Assembly: GCA_049969715.1 (NCBI GenBank)
Contig: JBMFOH010000035.1
Location: 1-14,489, forward strand
Length of the DNA stretch: 14,489 nt
From: JBMFOH01 sp049969715 [NCBI: bacterium]
GTDB lineage: Bacteria > DUMJ01
Direction: 5' to 3'
The notes beneath the pieces were generated by a model. The model made no database searches. It saw only the letters and a list, made by a program, of their open reading frames with translations, and had not been told where the DNA came from. Positions 8,091 to 14,489 of the stretch are shown here, piece after piece. Position numbers and translations under genes: made by a program. Each line of letters opens with the position of its first letter. Position 1 is the stretch's first letter.

Positions 8091-9086
8091 CTATCCATAC
8101 CTTATCCTTGGGTCTAATATAGCAAGGAGCATATCAGAGATGAATGTTCCAAATACTGTCATACCAGCAAGTAATAAAACGATGCTACCTCCTAGATACA
8201 TATCCTGAGTTATAAGACTCTGAAGTAAAAGGGGGCCTAGTGTAGGAAGATTGAGGACTATACCTACTATACTCTCCGAAGATATTACCCAAGGGATATC
8301 CCATCCTATTGTACTTACTACAGGATTTAGAGCTATCCTTACAGGATACTTCCAAAGTAGTTTCTTCTCTGGAACGCCCTTAGCCCTGGCGGTGATTACA
8401 TACTGTTTTCTTAACTCGTCCAATAGACAGCCTCTTAATACCCTTATCACTGAGGCAGTGCTAGATATAGCCACTATTACTATAGGTATCCAGAGGTGTT
8501 TAACCATATCTAAAAACTTGCCTATACTCCAAGGTGCAGTGGCATACTGAGGTGAGAAGATACTGCCGATATTCAGGTTAAAGTATCTATAAGCTAGAAA
8601 CATTAATATAAGAGCTAGAAGGAATTGCGGTATCGACATACCTAAAAAACTTATCCCAGAAAATACAAAATCTCCAATAGAGTACTGATGAGTTGCAGAG
8701 TATATCCCTACAGGTATAGATACTAGGTATATAAATATGACACTTAAAAGAGCAATACTAAGGGTAATTGGTAATCTCTCTAAAATGAGATCTTTTACAG
8801 GTTTTCTCCAGGCTAGAGATTGTCCAAGATCTCCATAAAAGACTATACGTTCCATCCATCTTAAATAACGTATATATTCAGGTTGGTCTAGTCCATATAG
8901 CCTTCTGAGTTGAGCCTCATAGGCTACCCTGTCTGCAGGACCCCTTCCGCTCTGCACCAACCTATTTACATATGTAGTTACAAAATCTCCCGGTGGTAGT
9001 TCAATAATGATAAATGTTAGAAGAGATATTATCCAGAGTGTAACAACCATATAAAAGAGTCTTCTTATAATATAACTTAGAAACAT
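8091..9086 (-). CDS. DppB/OppB-type ABC transporter permease
   Basis: A 331-residue inner-membrane permease of the binding-protein-dependent transport family, usual length about 310-340. It has an N-terminal TM helix after MFLSYIIRRLFYM, the typical PPGDF (residues 31-35) and YGLDQP (64-69) external motifs, YGDLGQSL (84-91), five further TM segments, and the EAA loop from YVITARAKGVPEKKLLWKYP (229-248). It ends in LAILDPRIRYG, the conserved family tail. The ATG at 9086 follows a GGAGGAGG site. It forms the translocation pore with the DppC-type protein next door. The gene begins 57 bp after the binding-protein gene, with a stem-loop between them that probably sets the ratio of binding protein to permease. 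Confidence 0.94.
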   Translation of the reverse strand: MFLSYIIRRLFYMVVTLWIISLLTFIIIELPPGDFVTTYVNRLVQSGRGPADRVAYEAQLRRLYGLDQPEYIRYLRWMERIVFYGDLGQSLAWRKPVKDLILERLPITLSIALLSVIFIYLVSIPVGIYSATHQYSIGDFVFSGISFLGMSIPQFLLALILMFLAYRYFNLNIGSIFSPQYATAPWSIGKFLDMVKHLWIPIVIVAISSTASVIRVLRGCLLDELRKQYVITARAKGVPEKKLLWKYPVRIALNPVVSTIGWDIPWVISSESIVGIVLNLPTLGPLLLQSLITQDMYLGGSIVLLLAGMTVFGTFISDMLLAILDPRIRYG

Positions 9087-9113
9087 AACGTTCCTCCTCC
9101 AGGATTGTAATAA

Positions 9114-9136
9114 GGGGGCTCCAATACAGAGCCCCC
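9114..9136 (-). terminator. Intercistronic stem-loop after the binding-protein gene (attenuating terminator or RNA stabiliser)
   Basis: A perfect 8-bp G+C-rich inverted repeat GGGGGCTC/GAGCCCCC surrounds a 7-nt loop and begins 7 nt after the binding-protein stop. On the transcribed strand it is followed by TTATTACAATCC, a weak rather than full U tract. The ribosome site of the permease comes just after. Stem-loops in this position are well known in binding-protein operons, where they protect the upstream message or end part of the transcription, giving more binding protein than permease. Complete termination is unlikely because the operon continues for about 8 kb with no other promoter seen. 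Confidence 0.75.
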
Positions 9137-9143
9137 AGAGAGA

Positions 9144-11234
9144 CTACTTCTGCCAATCAAAGAGTGGAGGTTCAAGATATATGGCTTCTGTATAATAGTA
9201 ATCGATCCAAGCGGTTCCCGCTATACCTCCTCCAAGTCCGGTTGGTGGAAAGTTTCTTATGTTCTTCCTTATAACGATAGGACCTGGAACCATACCCACA
9301 AGACCAATAGTTAATAGCTGTTCAGTGCTCCATCTAATTATCTCTTTACCTAGTCGAGCCATATCAGAGAATGACCTGGCGACTTCAAGTTGTTCCCACT
9401 TCTTAGTGACCTTTAGTATGTCCTCTGGTGGTTTCTCTCCAATCTTACCGTCAGTTAAATACCACTTTACCCACAGAGGACCCCAGGCACCATCGCTCCA
9501 GTCGTGATAGAGGACATAATGGTTAGGAGCCATAAAGAGATTATCATCTGTGCAAGCAGCTCCACCTCCTAGGGATAACTGATGAAGATTCCCTGTAACT
9601 CTCTGATCCCAGAGATCCCCACTAGAACTCTTTATAGTTACATCTAAGCCTATAGCCTTCCAATATTTGACTAAAAGCTCTGCTGTAGCAGAAACATCGT
9701 AACCTTCCGCAGTACCTGTAGCAGTATCAAATATTAAAGATAGTTTCTTACCGTCTGGCCTTAGTCTAAATCCATCTGGTCCCTTCTTTAGACCCATACT
9801 GTCTAAGAGTTTATTCGCCTTAGCAGGATCATACTGAGTATATGTCTTCTCTAACCCCTTAGTGTAGAACATAGAGATAGGTAAGACGGTACTTGCAGTT
9901 GGAGTTCCTTTGCCGAAGAAGAGTATATCATTCATCTCATCCCTATTAATAGCAAGAGATAAAGCGATCCTGAATCTCTTATCCTGGAATATCTTTCTTA
10001 GGGTCAGGTCATCCTTGTATGTCTGATTTACAGATACACATAATCCCCCAGCCCTATTTGCATATGGATAAATAAGAACTTTGTACTGACCCTTTTCTGC
10101 ATTTTTGGCTAGGGCAGGATAGTTTGCAGTAGCTATTCCAGGGGCAAAATCAAGTTCCCCTGCTATTGCCATACTCTCGTAGACTTCATCACTAGAGACC
10201 ATCTTTATAATGATTCTATCTAGATATGGTAACTGCTTTCCCTCAGTGTCTACCTTCCAATAGTAGGGATTCCTCTCTAAGACTATCTGAGTCTGTGATC
10301 TCTCCTTAAGTATATAAGGAGAGAGCGTCGGCATCTCGCATACACCACCCCACCCATGCCTAGCCTTTTCTCCAAAGAGTTCGTACCAGAATTTAAATCC
10401 TGCTTTTTTTGCCATTTCATCTAGTTTCTTGGGATCTGTATACTTGGGATGGAATTGCCTTAGATAATGCTTAGGATATTGACACATCTCTTCAGGACCC
10501 CAAGTAGCGAGTTTATAAAGTATAGCTGGATTTGGCGCAGCAAACTCTATTCGAACAGTATAGTCATCAACCTTCTTAAACTTCCACACCTGTCCCCCTA
10601 ATATCCATCTCCTATCTATCGTCGGTGTGAGATCTTTGTTTAGAAGTATATCTTCATACCAGAACATTATGTCATCTGCAGTGAATGGTTCTCCATCTGA
10701 CCATTTTAGACCTTTTCTTAGATATAGCGTTATAGACTTTAGGTCCCTAGATATATCCCAATTCTTTATTACATTTGGAACATTTGGTCTAGGACGTGCC
10801 TCTTCTAGAGTTAGTCCCACATTTGGTCTTAAAGGTGCCTCCATGTTGTTTATATGTAAGGCATAACCCTGCGAATCTGAAGCAGAAGAAGCGGTAGTTA
10901 CAGCTCCTCCGTAGACACCAGATTTTTCAAAGGGGTTTACAACCAAGGGCTCTTCGGGTAATCTATCCTCTACTGGAGGAAGTTTTCCCTGTTTTACAAG
11001 TTCTGCTAACATAGGAGATTCTTGATACTTACTTATCTTCTTTCCTGTAAGTTCTGTGTACTCTTGGGGTGTACTATAGATCCATCTATGGGTCTTGGCC
11101 TTTGCATACTCTTCATCACTGGCAGGAACCCAGGTATAGGGATAACTCTTTTTAGCCTGGGCAAAGGCACTAACCTGCCATAAACTAGTTAACAAGATAC
11201 TCAATACCACTAATAATGATGCTAACTTCCTCAT
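9144..11234 (-). CDS. Family 5 extracellular solute-binding protein (DppA/OppA type), probably oligosaccharide-binding
   Basis: A 696-residue periplasmic binding protein for the adjacent permeases. It begins with a standard signal peptide, basic MRK then a hydrophobic core and a likely cleavage site SAFA-QA near residue 25. There is no lipobox Cys, so it should be soluble in a periplasm rather than a lipoprotein. The mature protein has SBP_bac_5 marks: LYLRKGLKWSDGEPFTADDI, a central PYLDRIIIKMV, and KRFRIALSLAINRDEMNDILF, with a Pro-rich end. At about 700 residues it is longer than classic peptide-binding proteins (about 530) and similar to the long members that bind oligosaccharides in thermophiles. 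Here it stands next to glycosidases, a sugar isomerase and a sugar kinase, so a carbohydrate ligand is favoured. The start at 11234 has a GAAGGAGGG site. Confidence 0.92.
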   Translation of the reverse strand: MRKLASLLVVLSILLTSLWQVSAFAQAKKSYPYTWVPASDEEYAKAKTHRWIYSTPQEYTELTGKKISKYQESPMLAELVKQGKLPPVEDRLPEEPLVVNPFEKSGVYGGAVTTASSASDSQGYALHINNMEAPLRPNVGLTLEEARPRPNVPNVIKNWDISRDLKSITLYLRKGLKWSDGEPFTADDIMFWYEDILLNKDLTPTIDRRWILGGQVWKFKKVDDYTVRIEFAAPNPAILYKLATWGPEEMCQYPKHYLRQFHPKYTDPKKLDEMAKKAGFKFWYELFGEKARHGWGGVCEMPTLSPYILKERSQTQIVLERNPYYWKVDTEGKQLPYLDRIIIKMVSSDEVYESMAIAGELDFAPGIATANYPALAKNAEKGQYKVLIYPYANRAGGLCVSVNQTYKDDLTLRKIFQDKRFRIALSLAINRDEMNDILFFGKGTPTASTVLPISMFYTKGLEKTYTQYDPAKANKLLDSMGLKKGPDGFRLRPDGKKLSLIFDTATGTAEGYDVSATAELLVKYWKAIGLDVTIKSSSGDLWDQRVTGNLHQLSLGGGAACTDDNLFMAPNHYVLYHDWSDGAWGPLWVKWYLTDGKIGEKPPEDILKVTKKWEQLEVARSFSDMARLGKEIIRWSTEQLLTIGLVGMVPGPIVIRKNIRNFPPTGLGGGIAGTAWIDYYYTEAIYLEPPLFDWQK

Positions 11235-11264
11235 AATAATTCCCTCCTTCTATAAAAATTTTAA

Positions 11265-12608
11265 TTAAACTAATTCAATATTAAGGACCTTACAGAGATC
11301 ACGGATCTCTTCTTTATGGTCCCCGTAAATTACAAGGTAATGCTGAGAGACAATCTTCTGGGCAAACTCTTCTACTGGAACATCTAGTTTGATTTCAAGG
11401 CTTGGGAAGAATGGAGCAGGGGCTTCCCAGCCGAGCTCTTCCCATCTTCTTGGGGGCAGTCCCTCGCCGGTTACCATATGGAGTTTGTAGCTATCTCCTT
11501 TTGAGAATAGCCTAACTAAAGTTAAAGGACCCGTCTTCATCCTTGAGACATTCATAGCACCTTCTGATAACCCTCCCCATCCGGCATACCTAGTGACACA
11601 AACCTTACCCTCTGTAGCCCCAGGCGGAACAAAACCGCAGATACCTACTAAGATCCTATCTTTCATAAACTCATACATCTCTACATAAGGAGCAGGTTGA
11701 CCAGTGAGATAATTTATTATAAGCTGGGTAACTGCACCCAAGGTGTCATCCTCACATATAACAGGTAGTTCTTCTGATAACATTGTAAGTATCATACAGG
11801 GTGGAAAGTTCATATATTTTTTCATACCTTCGACGCATTTTATAGAGATAGCGTTATAAGATCCTTCTTTTATCCTTTCTTTGATTGCTAAATATATACG
11901 GATAGCATTTACAAGAGCTTCTTCTCGAACATCTGGATTGATATTCCAAGACTTTTTCTTCTCTTCAAGAAGATCTTGAACATCCCTATGAGAGACCTTC
12001 TCCATCTTTTGGACTATCTCAAGCATATCGAATACCTCTACTTCAGGTCCTATCTTTGCCCTTAGAGACATACCATCAAACATACAGACATAGAGACCCA
12101 TATCTGCATATCCCATCATACCAACCTTAGAATGTCTCAACTTTTTAATCGTCTTAGCAACCTTAGAAAAGGTAAGGACCTTGTCTATAGACATTGGCGA
12201 ATCAGGAAAATCATATATGTACTTAAACTTATAACCCATAGCCTCTAATGTCCATCTTAATCCACTAGTTCCAGCCTGGGAGGCTGGCGAAACTAGAGAG
12301 CCATTTTGGGTATATCCACCTAATCCCCAAAGAAGTATCGGTTTATCTCTGAACTCATCAGTAACTCTTATAACTATAGGGGATTCGATCCAGCTAGCTA
12401 TACAGAGGATTAAGAAATCGAAGTCTTCTTTCTTTAAATCTCCTATAGCCCTATCCGCTTCTTCGAACGTTCCTACAGGAGGAGTATAGACTAACTCTAA
12501 TCCAGCCTTCTCTAATTCTTCTCTAGCTTTTTCCGATCTTCTTTCTATAACTTCCCTAGGATATGACACACAACCAAAACCTACAAAACCCGCCTTTACC
12601 CTATCCAT
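11265..12608 (-). CDS. FucI/AraA-family sugar ketol isomerase
   Basis: A 447-residue protein of the L-fucose/L-arabinose isomerase superfamily. These metal-dependent enzymes interconvert aldose and ketose through an enediol. The N-terminal half (residues about 1-160) has alternating strands with DFDFLILCIASWIESP and LLWGLGGYTQNG. The middle holds KVGMMGYADMGLY. The C-terminal half has the probable metal-site residues Glu260 (IKCVEGM), the CEDD group at 285-288 and His423 (SQHYLVIYGDH), followed by the family C-terminal helix. It is shorter than FucI (about 590) and AraA (about 500) and fits the diverged 'L-fucose isomerase-like' group, so its sugar is unknown. The aldolase stop TAG overlaps the AGGAGGT site of this gene, spaced 5 nt from ATG, which implies coupled translation. 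In context it turns the aldose released by the glycosidases into the ketose for the FGGY kinase. I assign the family confidently and the substrate not at all. Confidence 0.82.
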   Translation of the reverse strand: MDRVKAGFVGFGCVSYPREVIERRSEKAREELEKAGLELVYTPPVGTFEEADRAIGDLKKEDFDFLILCIASWIESPIVIRVTDEFRDKPILLWGLGGYTQNGSLVSPASQAGTSGLRWTLEAMGYKFKYIYDFPDSPMSIDKVLTFSKVAKTIKKLRHSKVGMMGYADMGLYVCMFDGMSLRAKIGPEVEVFDMLEIVQKMEKVSHRDVQDLLEEKKKSWNINPDVREEALVNAIRIYLAIKERIKEGSYNAISIKCVEGMKKYMNFPPCMILTMLSEELPVICEDDTLGAVTQLIINYLTGQPAPYVEMYEFMKDRILVGICGFVPPGATEGKVCVTRYAGWGGLSEGAMNVSRMKTGPLTLVRLFSKGDSYKLHMVTGEGLPPRRWEELGWEAPAPFFPSLEIKLDVPVEEFAQKIVSQHYLVIYGDHKEEIRDLCKVLNIELV

Positions 12609-12617
12609 AGAGACCTC

Positions 12618-13439
12618 CTATTTTAGTTCCTTCATCGCGGACTCTACTGAGGCATCATCATGGACTATCTTACATATAGCTCTAAGGATAGGTACGGGGT
12701 CTTTCGCCTCCCATATATTACGTCCCATAGAGACTCCACCTGCTCCACAATCCATAGCCTCCCTGATGAATTTTAAAAGTACTTCTGGATCATCTGAGGC
12801 TGGACCACTAAGGACTAAGTATGGAACAGGACAATATTTCACTACTTCTTTGAATGATTCAGGATCACCAGTATAGTATCCCTTTACGATATCTGCCCCT
12901 ACTTCAGCTGCTACCCTGGCAGAAAATTTTATAACTTCAGGATCCTTTGGCCATTCCCTCTCTGCTTTTGTCTCAAACTGATGGATTAATATGTCTGGAG
13001 GTATCATTTCTATCATAAGAGGCATTCCCCACAGGTCGCATAATTCACTCACTTTTCCGTTCTTTTCTATGAGATCTGCCTCTCTAGGCACACCTATAAC
13101 CCCAAAGGTGGCTACAGCATCGGCACCAAACCTAAGAGCTTGCTCTACTGAGGAGATTAAATGATCATTAGTTAGATCTGGCCCTATAGATGTCGCTGTT
13201 CCATCTATCCTTAGCATAAATGAAATATTTCCTGCGACCTCTTTGTATACCTGCTTAGCTATCCCAGGGGTAACTAGAACAGCATCTGCGCCTCCATCTG
13301 TTGCCATCTTTACTATCCTCTTTGGATCTTCTAGACCCTTCATAGGCTTGATACATATGCCATGATCAAGTGTAACAAGGACAAATCGCTTAGATCTAGA
13401 CTTAAACAATCTTGCCAATCTAATCTCTTTTCCTATCAT
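12618..13439 (-). CDS. Class I (Schiff-base) aldolase, DeoC/FbaB/LacD superfamily
   Basis: A TIM-barrel aldolase, 273 residues from the ATG at 13439. I prefer this start because it gives MIGKEIRLARLF, how these proteins usually begin, and has GGATGG upstream. The ATG four codons earlier is almost on top of its AAAGG. VTLDHG has the conserved Asp25, and DIVKGYYTGD has the Schiff-base Lys186. Later come a phosphate-site-like VSMGRNIWEA and a preceding SGPASDD. The position where archaeal-type fructose-bisphosphate aldolases have a catalytic Tyr (as in SYPRG) reads EMIPPD here. Glu144 just before it recalls the catalytic Glu of LacD/YihT-type aldolases. It most likely cleaves the ketose phosphate made by the kinase into dihydroxyacetone phosphate and an aldehyde. 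Transaldol or LsrF-like thiolase activities are alternatives. It is the first enzyme gene after the regulator. Confidence 0.85.
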   Translation of the reverse strand: MIGKEIRLARLFKSRSKRFVLVTLDHGICIKPMKGLEDPKRIVKMATDGGADAVLVTPGIAKQVYKEVAGNISFMLRIDGTATSIGPDLTNDHLISSVEQALRFGADAVATFGVIGVPREADLIEKNGKVSELCDLWGMPLMIEMIPPDILIHQFETKAEREWPKDPEVIKFSARVAAEVGADIVKGYYTGDPESFKEVVKYCPVPYLVLSGPASDDPEVLLKFIREAMDCGAGGVSMGRNIWEAKDPVPILRAICKIVHDDASVESAMKELK

Positions 13440-13461
13440 TTGATACACCATCCTTTCTTTT

Positions 13462-14256
13462 TTATGATAAGATCACCTTAATACCTTTAGATTCTAGTGC
13501 TTTAACCTCTTCAGGATTAGCCTCTCGGTTAGTAACAAGGATATCTATATACTCTGGAGAAGTAATAGGCACTACCCCCCTTTTCCCCACTTTCGTATAG
13601 TCTGCTACAATAATCACCTCCTCTGAATGTTCTGCCATTATCCTTGTAACCCCAGCATTCTCTGGATCATGAGAAGTAACACCTTTCTCAGCAGTAATGC
13701 CATCTGCTCCAATAATAGCTATTGAAGCCTTATAAAGCTGTACCTCTTCTTCAGCTATTGAACCAACAAAACATTCTTCATGGAACTGATAGAGACCTCC
13801 AATCCCTACTATCCGAAGATATGGACATGTCCCTAGCTCTCTAATAACTGGTAAAGAATTAGTAATAACCATTATCCTTTCTCCATTTATTGGCTCATAT
13901 CGTCTTGCTAGTTCTCTTGCTATGTATAAAGCAGTAGAACCTGTATCAAAGAAAATAACTTTCTCTTCCTTCTTACTTTTGATCAATTCTACTGTGGCTT
14001 TAGCGATTCTCTTTTTCTCCTCTTGACGAACCCCTAACTTCATCTCTAGAGTAGAGATATAAGATGATCTTGTAGATAGCTTTATACTTCCATAACCCCT
14101 TGATATAATCCCCTTGGATTCTAAAATACGTAGGTCTCTTGTTATTGAAGCATAGGGAATATCTTTGAGATGAGACAAAAGTTCCTTGATAGATAACTCT
14201 TGTTTCTCTCTAATTATCTCTAATATTCTAATCCTTCTCTCTTCTGTTTTTAACAT
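13462..14256 (-). CDS. DeoR-family transcriptional regulator
   Basis: A DeoR/GlpR-type repressor, the first gene of the operon. I prefer the ATG at 14256 (264 residues), because GGAG lies 6 nt before it and the product starts MLKTEERRIRILEII, standard for the family. The upstream in-frame ATG at 14268 has no ribosome site. The N-terminal winged helix (about residues 17-58) reads LSIKELLSHL, then ASITRDLRILESKGIISRGYGSIKL. The C-terminal sugar-phosphate sensor domain shows FFDTGSTAL (about 102-110), ITNSLPVIREL, GIGGLY, ECFVGSIAEE, IIGADGITAEKGVTSHDPE and VADYTKVGKRGVV, all typical. Members bind phosphorylated sugars and release DNA. Placed directly behind the operon promoter it probably represses its own operon, and the kinase product or an aldolase product is a likely inducer. 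A 22-bp gap separates it from the aldolase start chosen here. Confidence 0.93.
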   Translation of the reverse strand: MLKTEERRIRILEIIREKQELSIKELLSHLKDIPYASITRDLRILESKGIISRGYGSIKLSTRSSYISTLEMKLGVRQEEKKRIAKATVELIKSKKEEKVIFFDTGSTALYIARELARRYEPINGERIMVITNSLPVIRELGTCPYLRIVGIGGLYQFHEECFVGSIAEEEVQLYKASIAIIGADGITAEKGVTSHDPENAGVTRIMAEHSEEVIIVADYTKVGKRGVVPITSPEYIDILVTNREANPEEVKALESKGIKVILS

Positions 14257-14281
14257 TTGTTGCTCCATAACAATAAAATTT

Positions 14282-14328
14282 TGTTTATATTTTACACTAT
14301 ATAGTCAAGAGTTGTCAATATATAAACA
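14282..14328 (-). promoter_or_regulatory. Operon promoter inside a 9-bp inverted repeat (candidate DeoR operator)
   Basis: On the minus strand TTGACA (14318-14313) and TAAAAT (14294-14289) are separated by 18 bp, a near-consensus sigma-70 promoter that would start transcription near 14282, about 26 nt before the regulator ATG. It is framed by a perfect inverted repeat, TGTTTATAT at 14282-14290 and ATATAAACA at 14320-14328, 29 bp apart. The spacer also contains a perfect 10-bp palindrome ACTATATAGT (14296-14305) and a second TTGAC copy. Binding to these elements would occlude RNA polymerase, so they are the best operator candidates. The promoter is well supported; the operator role is inferred. 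Confidence 0.7.
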
Positions 14329-14489
14329 GCAAATTTAAATTAAAATATAATTAAAATCTTGTAAAATCAAAATGATATATAAAATAATTAAAATAAAATT
14401 TGCAATGATTTTACAGATAAAAGATGAGAAAACTTTTAAATTGATGAATAAGTAAATATGTTATATTTTTATTAATAATCTATCTTCCG
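14329..14489. other. AT-rich upstream control region, no gene seen
   Basis: From here to the window edge there is no open frame worth calling. Over 14,281-14,489 only 34 of 209 bases are G or C by hand count, far below the surrounding genes. A and T tracts directly upstream of the -35 box (about 14,331-14,360) could act as an UP element. A possible rightward promoter, TTGATG at 14441 with TATTTT after about 17 bp, is weak. A divergent gene may start beyond the edge. Confidence 0.5.
14360..14415. repeat. 10-bp perfect inverted repeat TGTAAAATCA / TGATTTTACA
   Basis: TGTAAAATCA (14360-14369) and its exact reverse complement (14406-14415) are 36 bp apart, upstream of the operon promoter. The shared core TGTAAAAT occurs a third time across the -10 box on the minus strand (14296-14289). 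Three copies of one 8-mer in about 130 bp suggest a regulator binding motif, possibly with looping. The very low G+C makes chance repeats more likely, so this remains a candidate. Confidence 0.45.

Noticed and set aside
9114-9136. End of the operon at the stem-loop
   Set aside because: The U tract is weak, the permease ribosome site follows directly, and no new promoter is visible downstream.
2775-13439. AI-2 (Lsr) uptake system, because LsrK is an FGGY kinase and LsrF is in the same aldolase superfamily
   Set aside because: The transporter is of the DppABC type, the regulator is DeoR-like rather than LsrR/SorC, and an isomerase and glycosidases are present.
2775-13439. Sulfoquinovose catabolism
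   Set aside because: The isomerase and aldolase types would be compatible, but no sulfoquinovosidase of GH31/GH188 type, sulfolactaldehyde enzyme or sulfonate exporter is visible. Kept only as an open possibility for the sugar, not as a call.
14441-14470. Divergent rightward promoter TTGATG-17-TATTTT
   Set aside because: It is a weak match in a region of about 16% G+C where such boxes arise by chance, and no gene start is visible before the window edge.
1-14489. tRNA, rRNA, CRISPR array, phage or defence genes
   Set aside because: No cloverleaf, regularly spaced repeats or phage/defence protein families were seen on either strand.

Overview
The window is a single long sugar-uptake and sugar-breakdown operon on the minus strand. 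It reads from the right edge (about 14,282) to the left, and its left end is decaying next to an IS110-family transposase fragment. The likely host is a diderm bacterium with thermophile-like habits. Arg is mostly AGA/AGG and Ile very often ATA. Most genes are packed with gaps under about 30 bp, with a 45-bp gap in the aldolase-regulator region at most depending on starts. The solute-binding protein has an ordinary signal peptide and no lipobox. Many Thermotogota, Dictyoglomota or Atribacterota-type genomes look like this, but I cannot name a species or phylum from this sequence.

Layout in transcription order (right to left): an AT-rich control region (14,269-14,489; about 16% G+C by hand count over 14,281-14,489) with a good sigma-70-type promoter framed by a 9-bp inverted repeat; a DeoR-family regulator; a class I aldolase of the DeoC/FbaB/LacD superfamily; a FucI/AraA-type ketol isomerase; a family 5 (DppA/OppA-type) binding protein; a strong stem-loop; two DppB/DppC-type permeases; a clan GH-A glycoside hydrolase (GH30-like); an NAD-dependent GH4 glycosidase; and an FGGY sugar kinase. 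After these come three broken genes. They are a second GH4 paralogue with an internal deletion and frameshift, a UroD/MtaA-like methyltransferase gene with an internal deletion and frameshift, and the first half of a DppD-type transporter ATPase that ends where the IS110 transposase fragment begins.

Read together, the intact genes describe a complete inducible route. A glycoside or oligosaccharide is bound outside the membrane and imported by the peptide/oligosaccharide-type ABC transporter. It is cut in the cytoplasm by the GH30-like and GH4 enzymes. The released aldose is isomerised to a ketose, phosphorylated by the FGGY kinase, and split by the aldolase. The DeoR regulator probably senses a phosphorylated intermediate. 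The family combination is that of an isomerase-kinase-aldolase pathway such as the fucose or rhamnose routes, but the aldolase belongs to a different superfamily, so the sugar is unknown. The UroD-like and second GH4 genes suggest that the ancestral operon handled a more complex or modified (perhaps methylated) substrate.

The main points for a second look are the unassigned sugar pathway, the unusual catalytic-site motifs in GH4 and the aldolase, the architecture of the control region, and three separate lesions clustered at the 3' end of the operon. Those lesions leave the transporter without an intact ATPase in this window.
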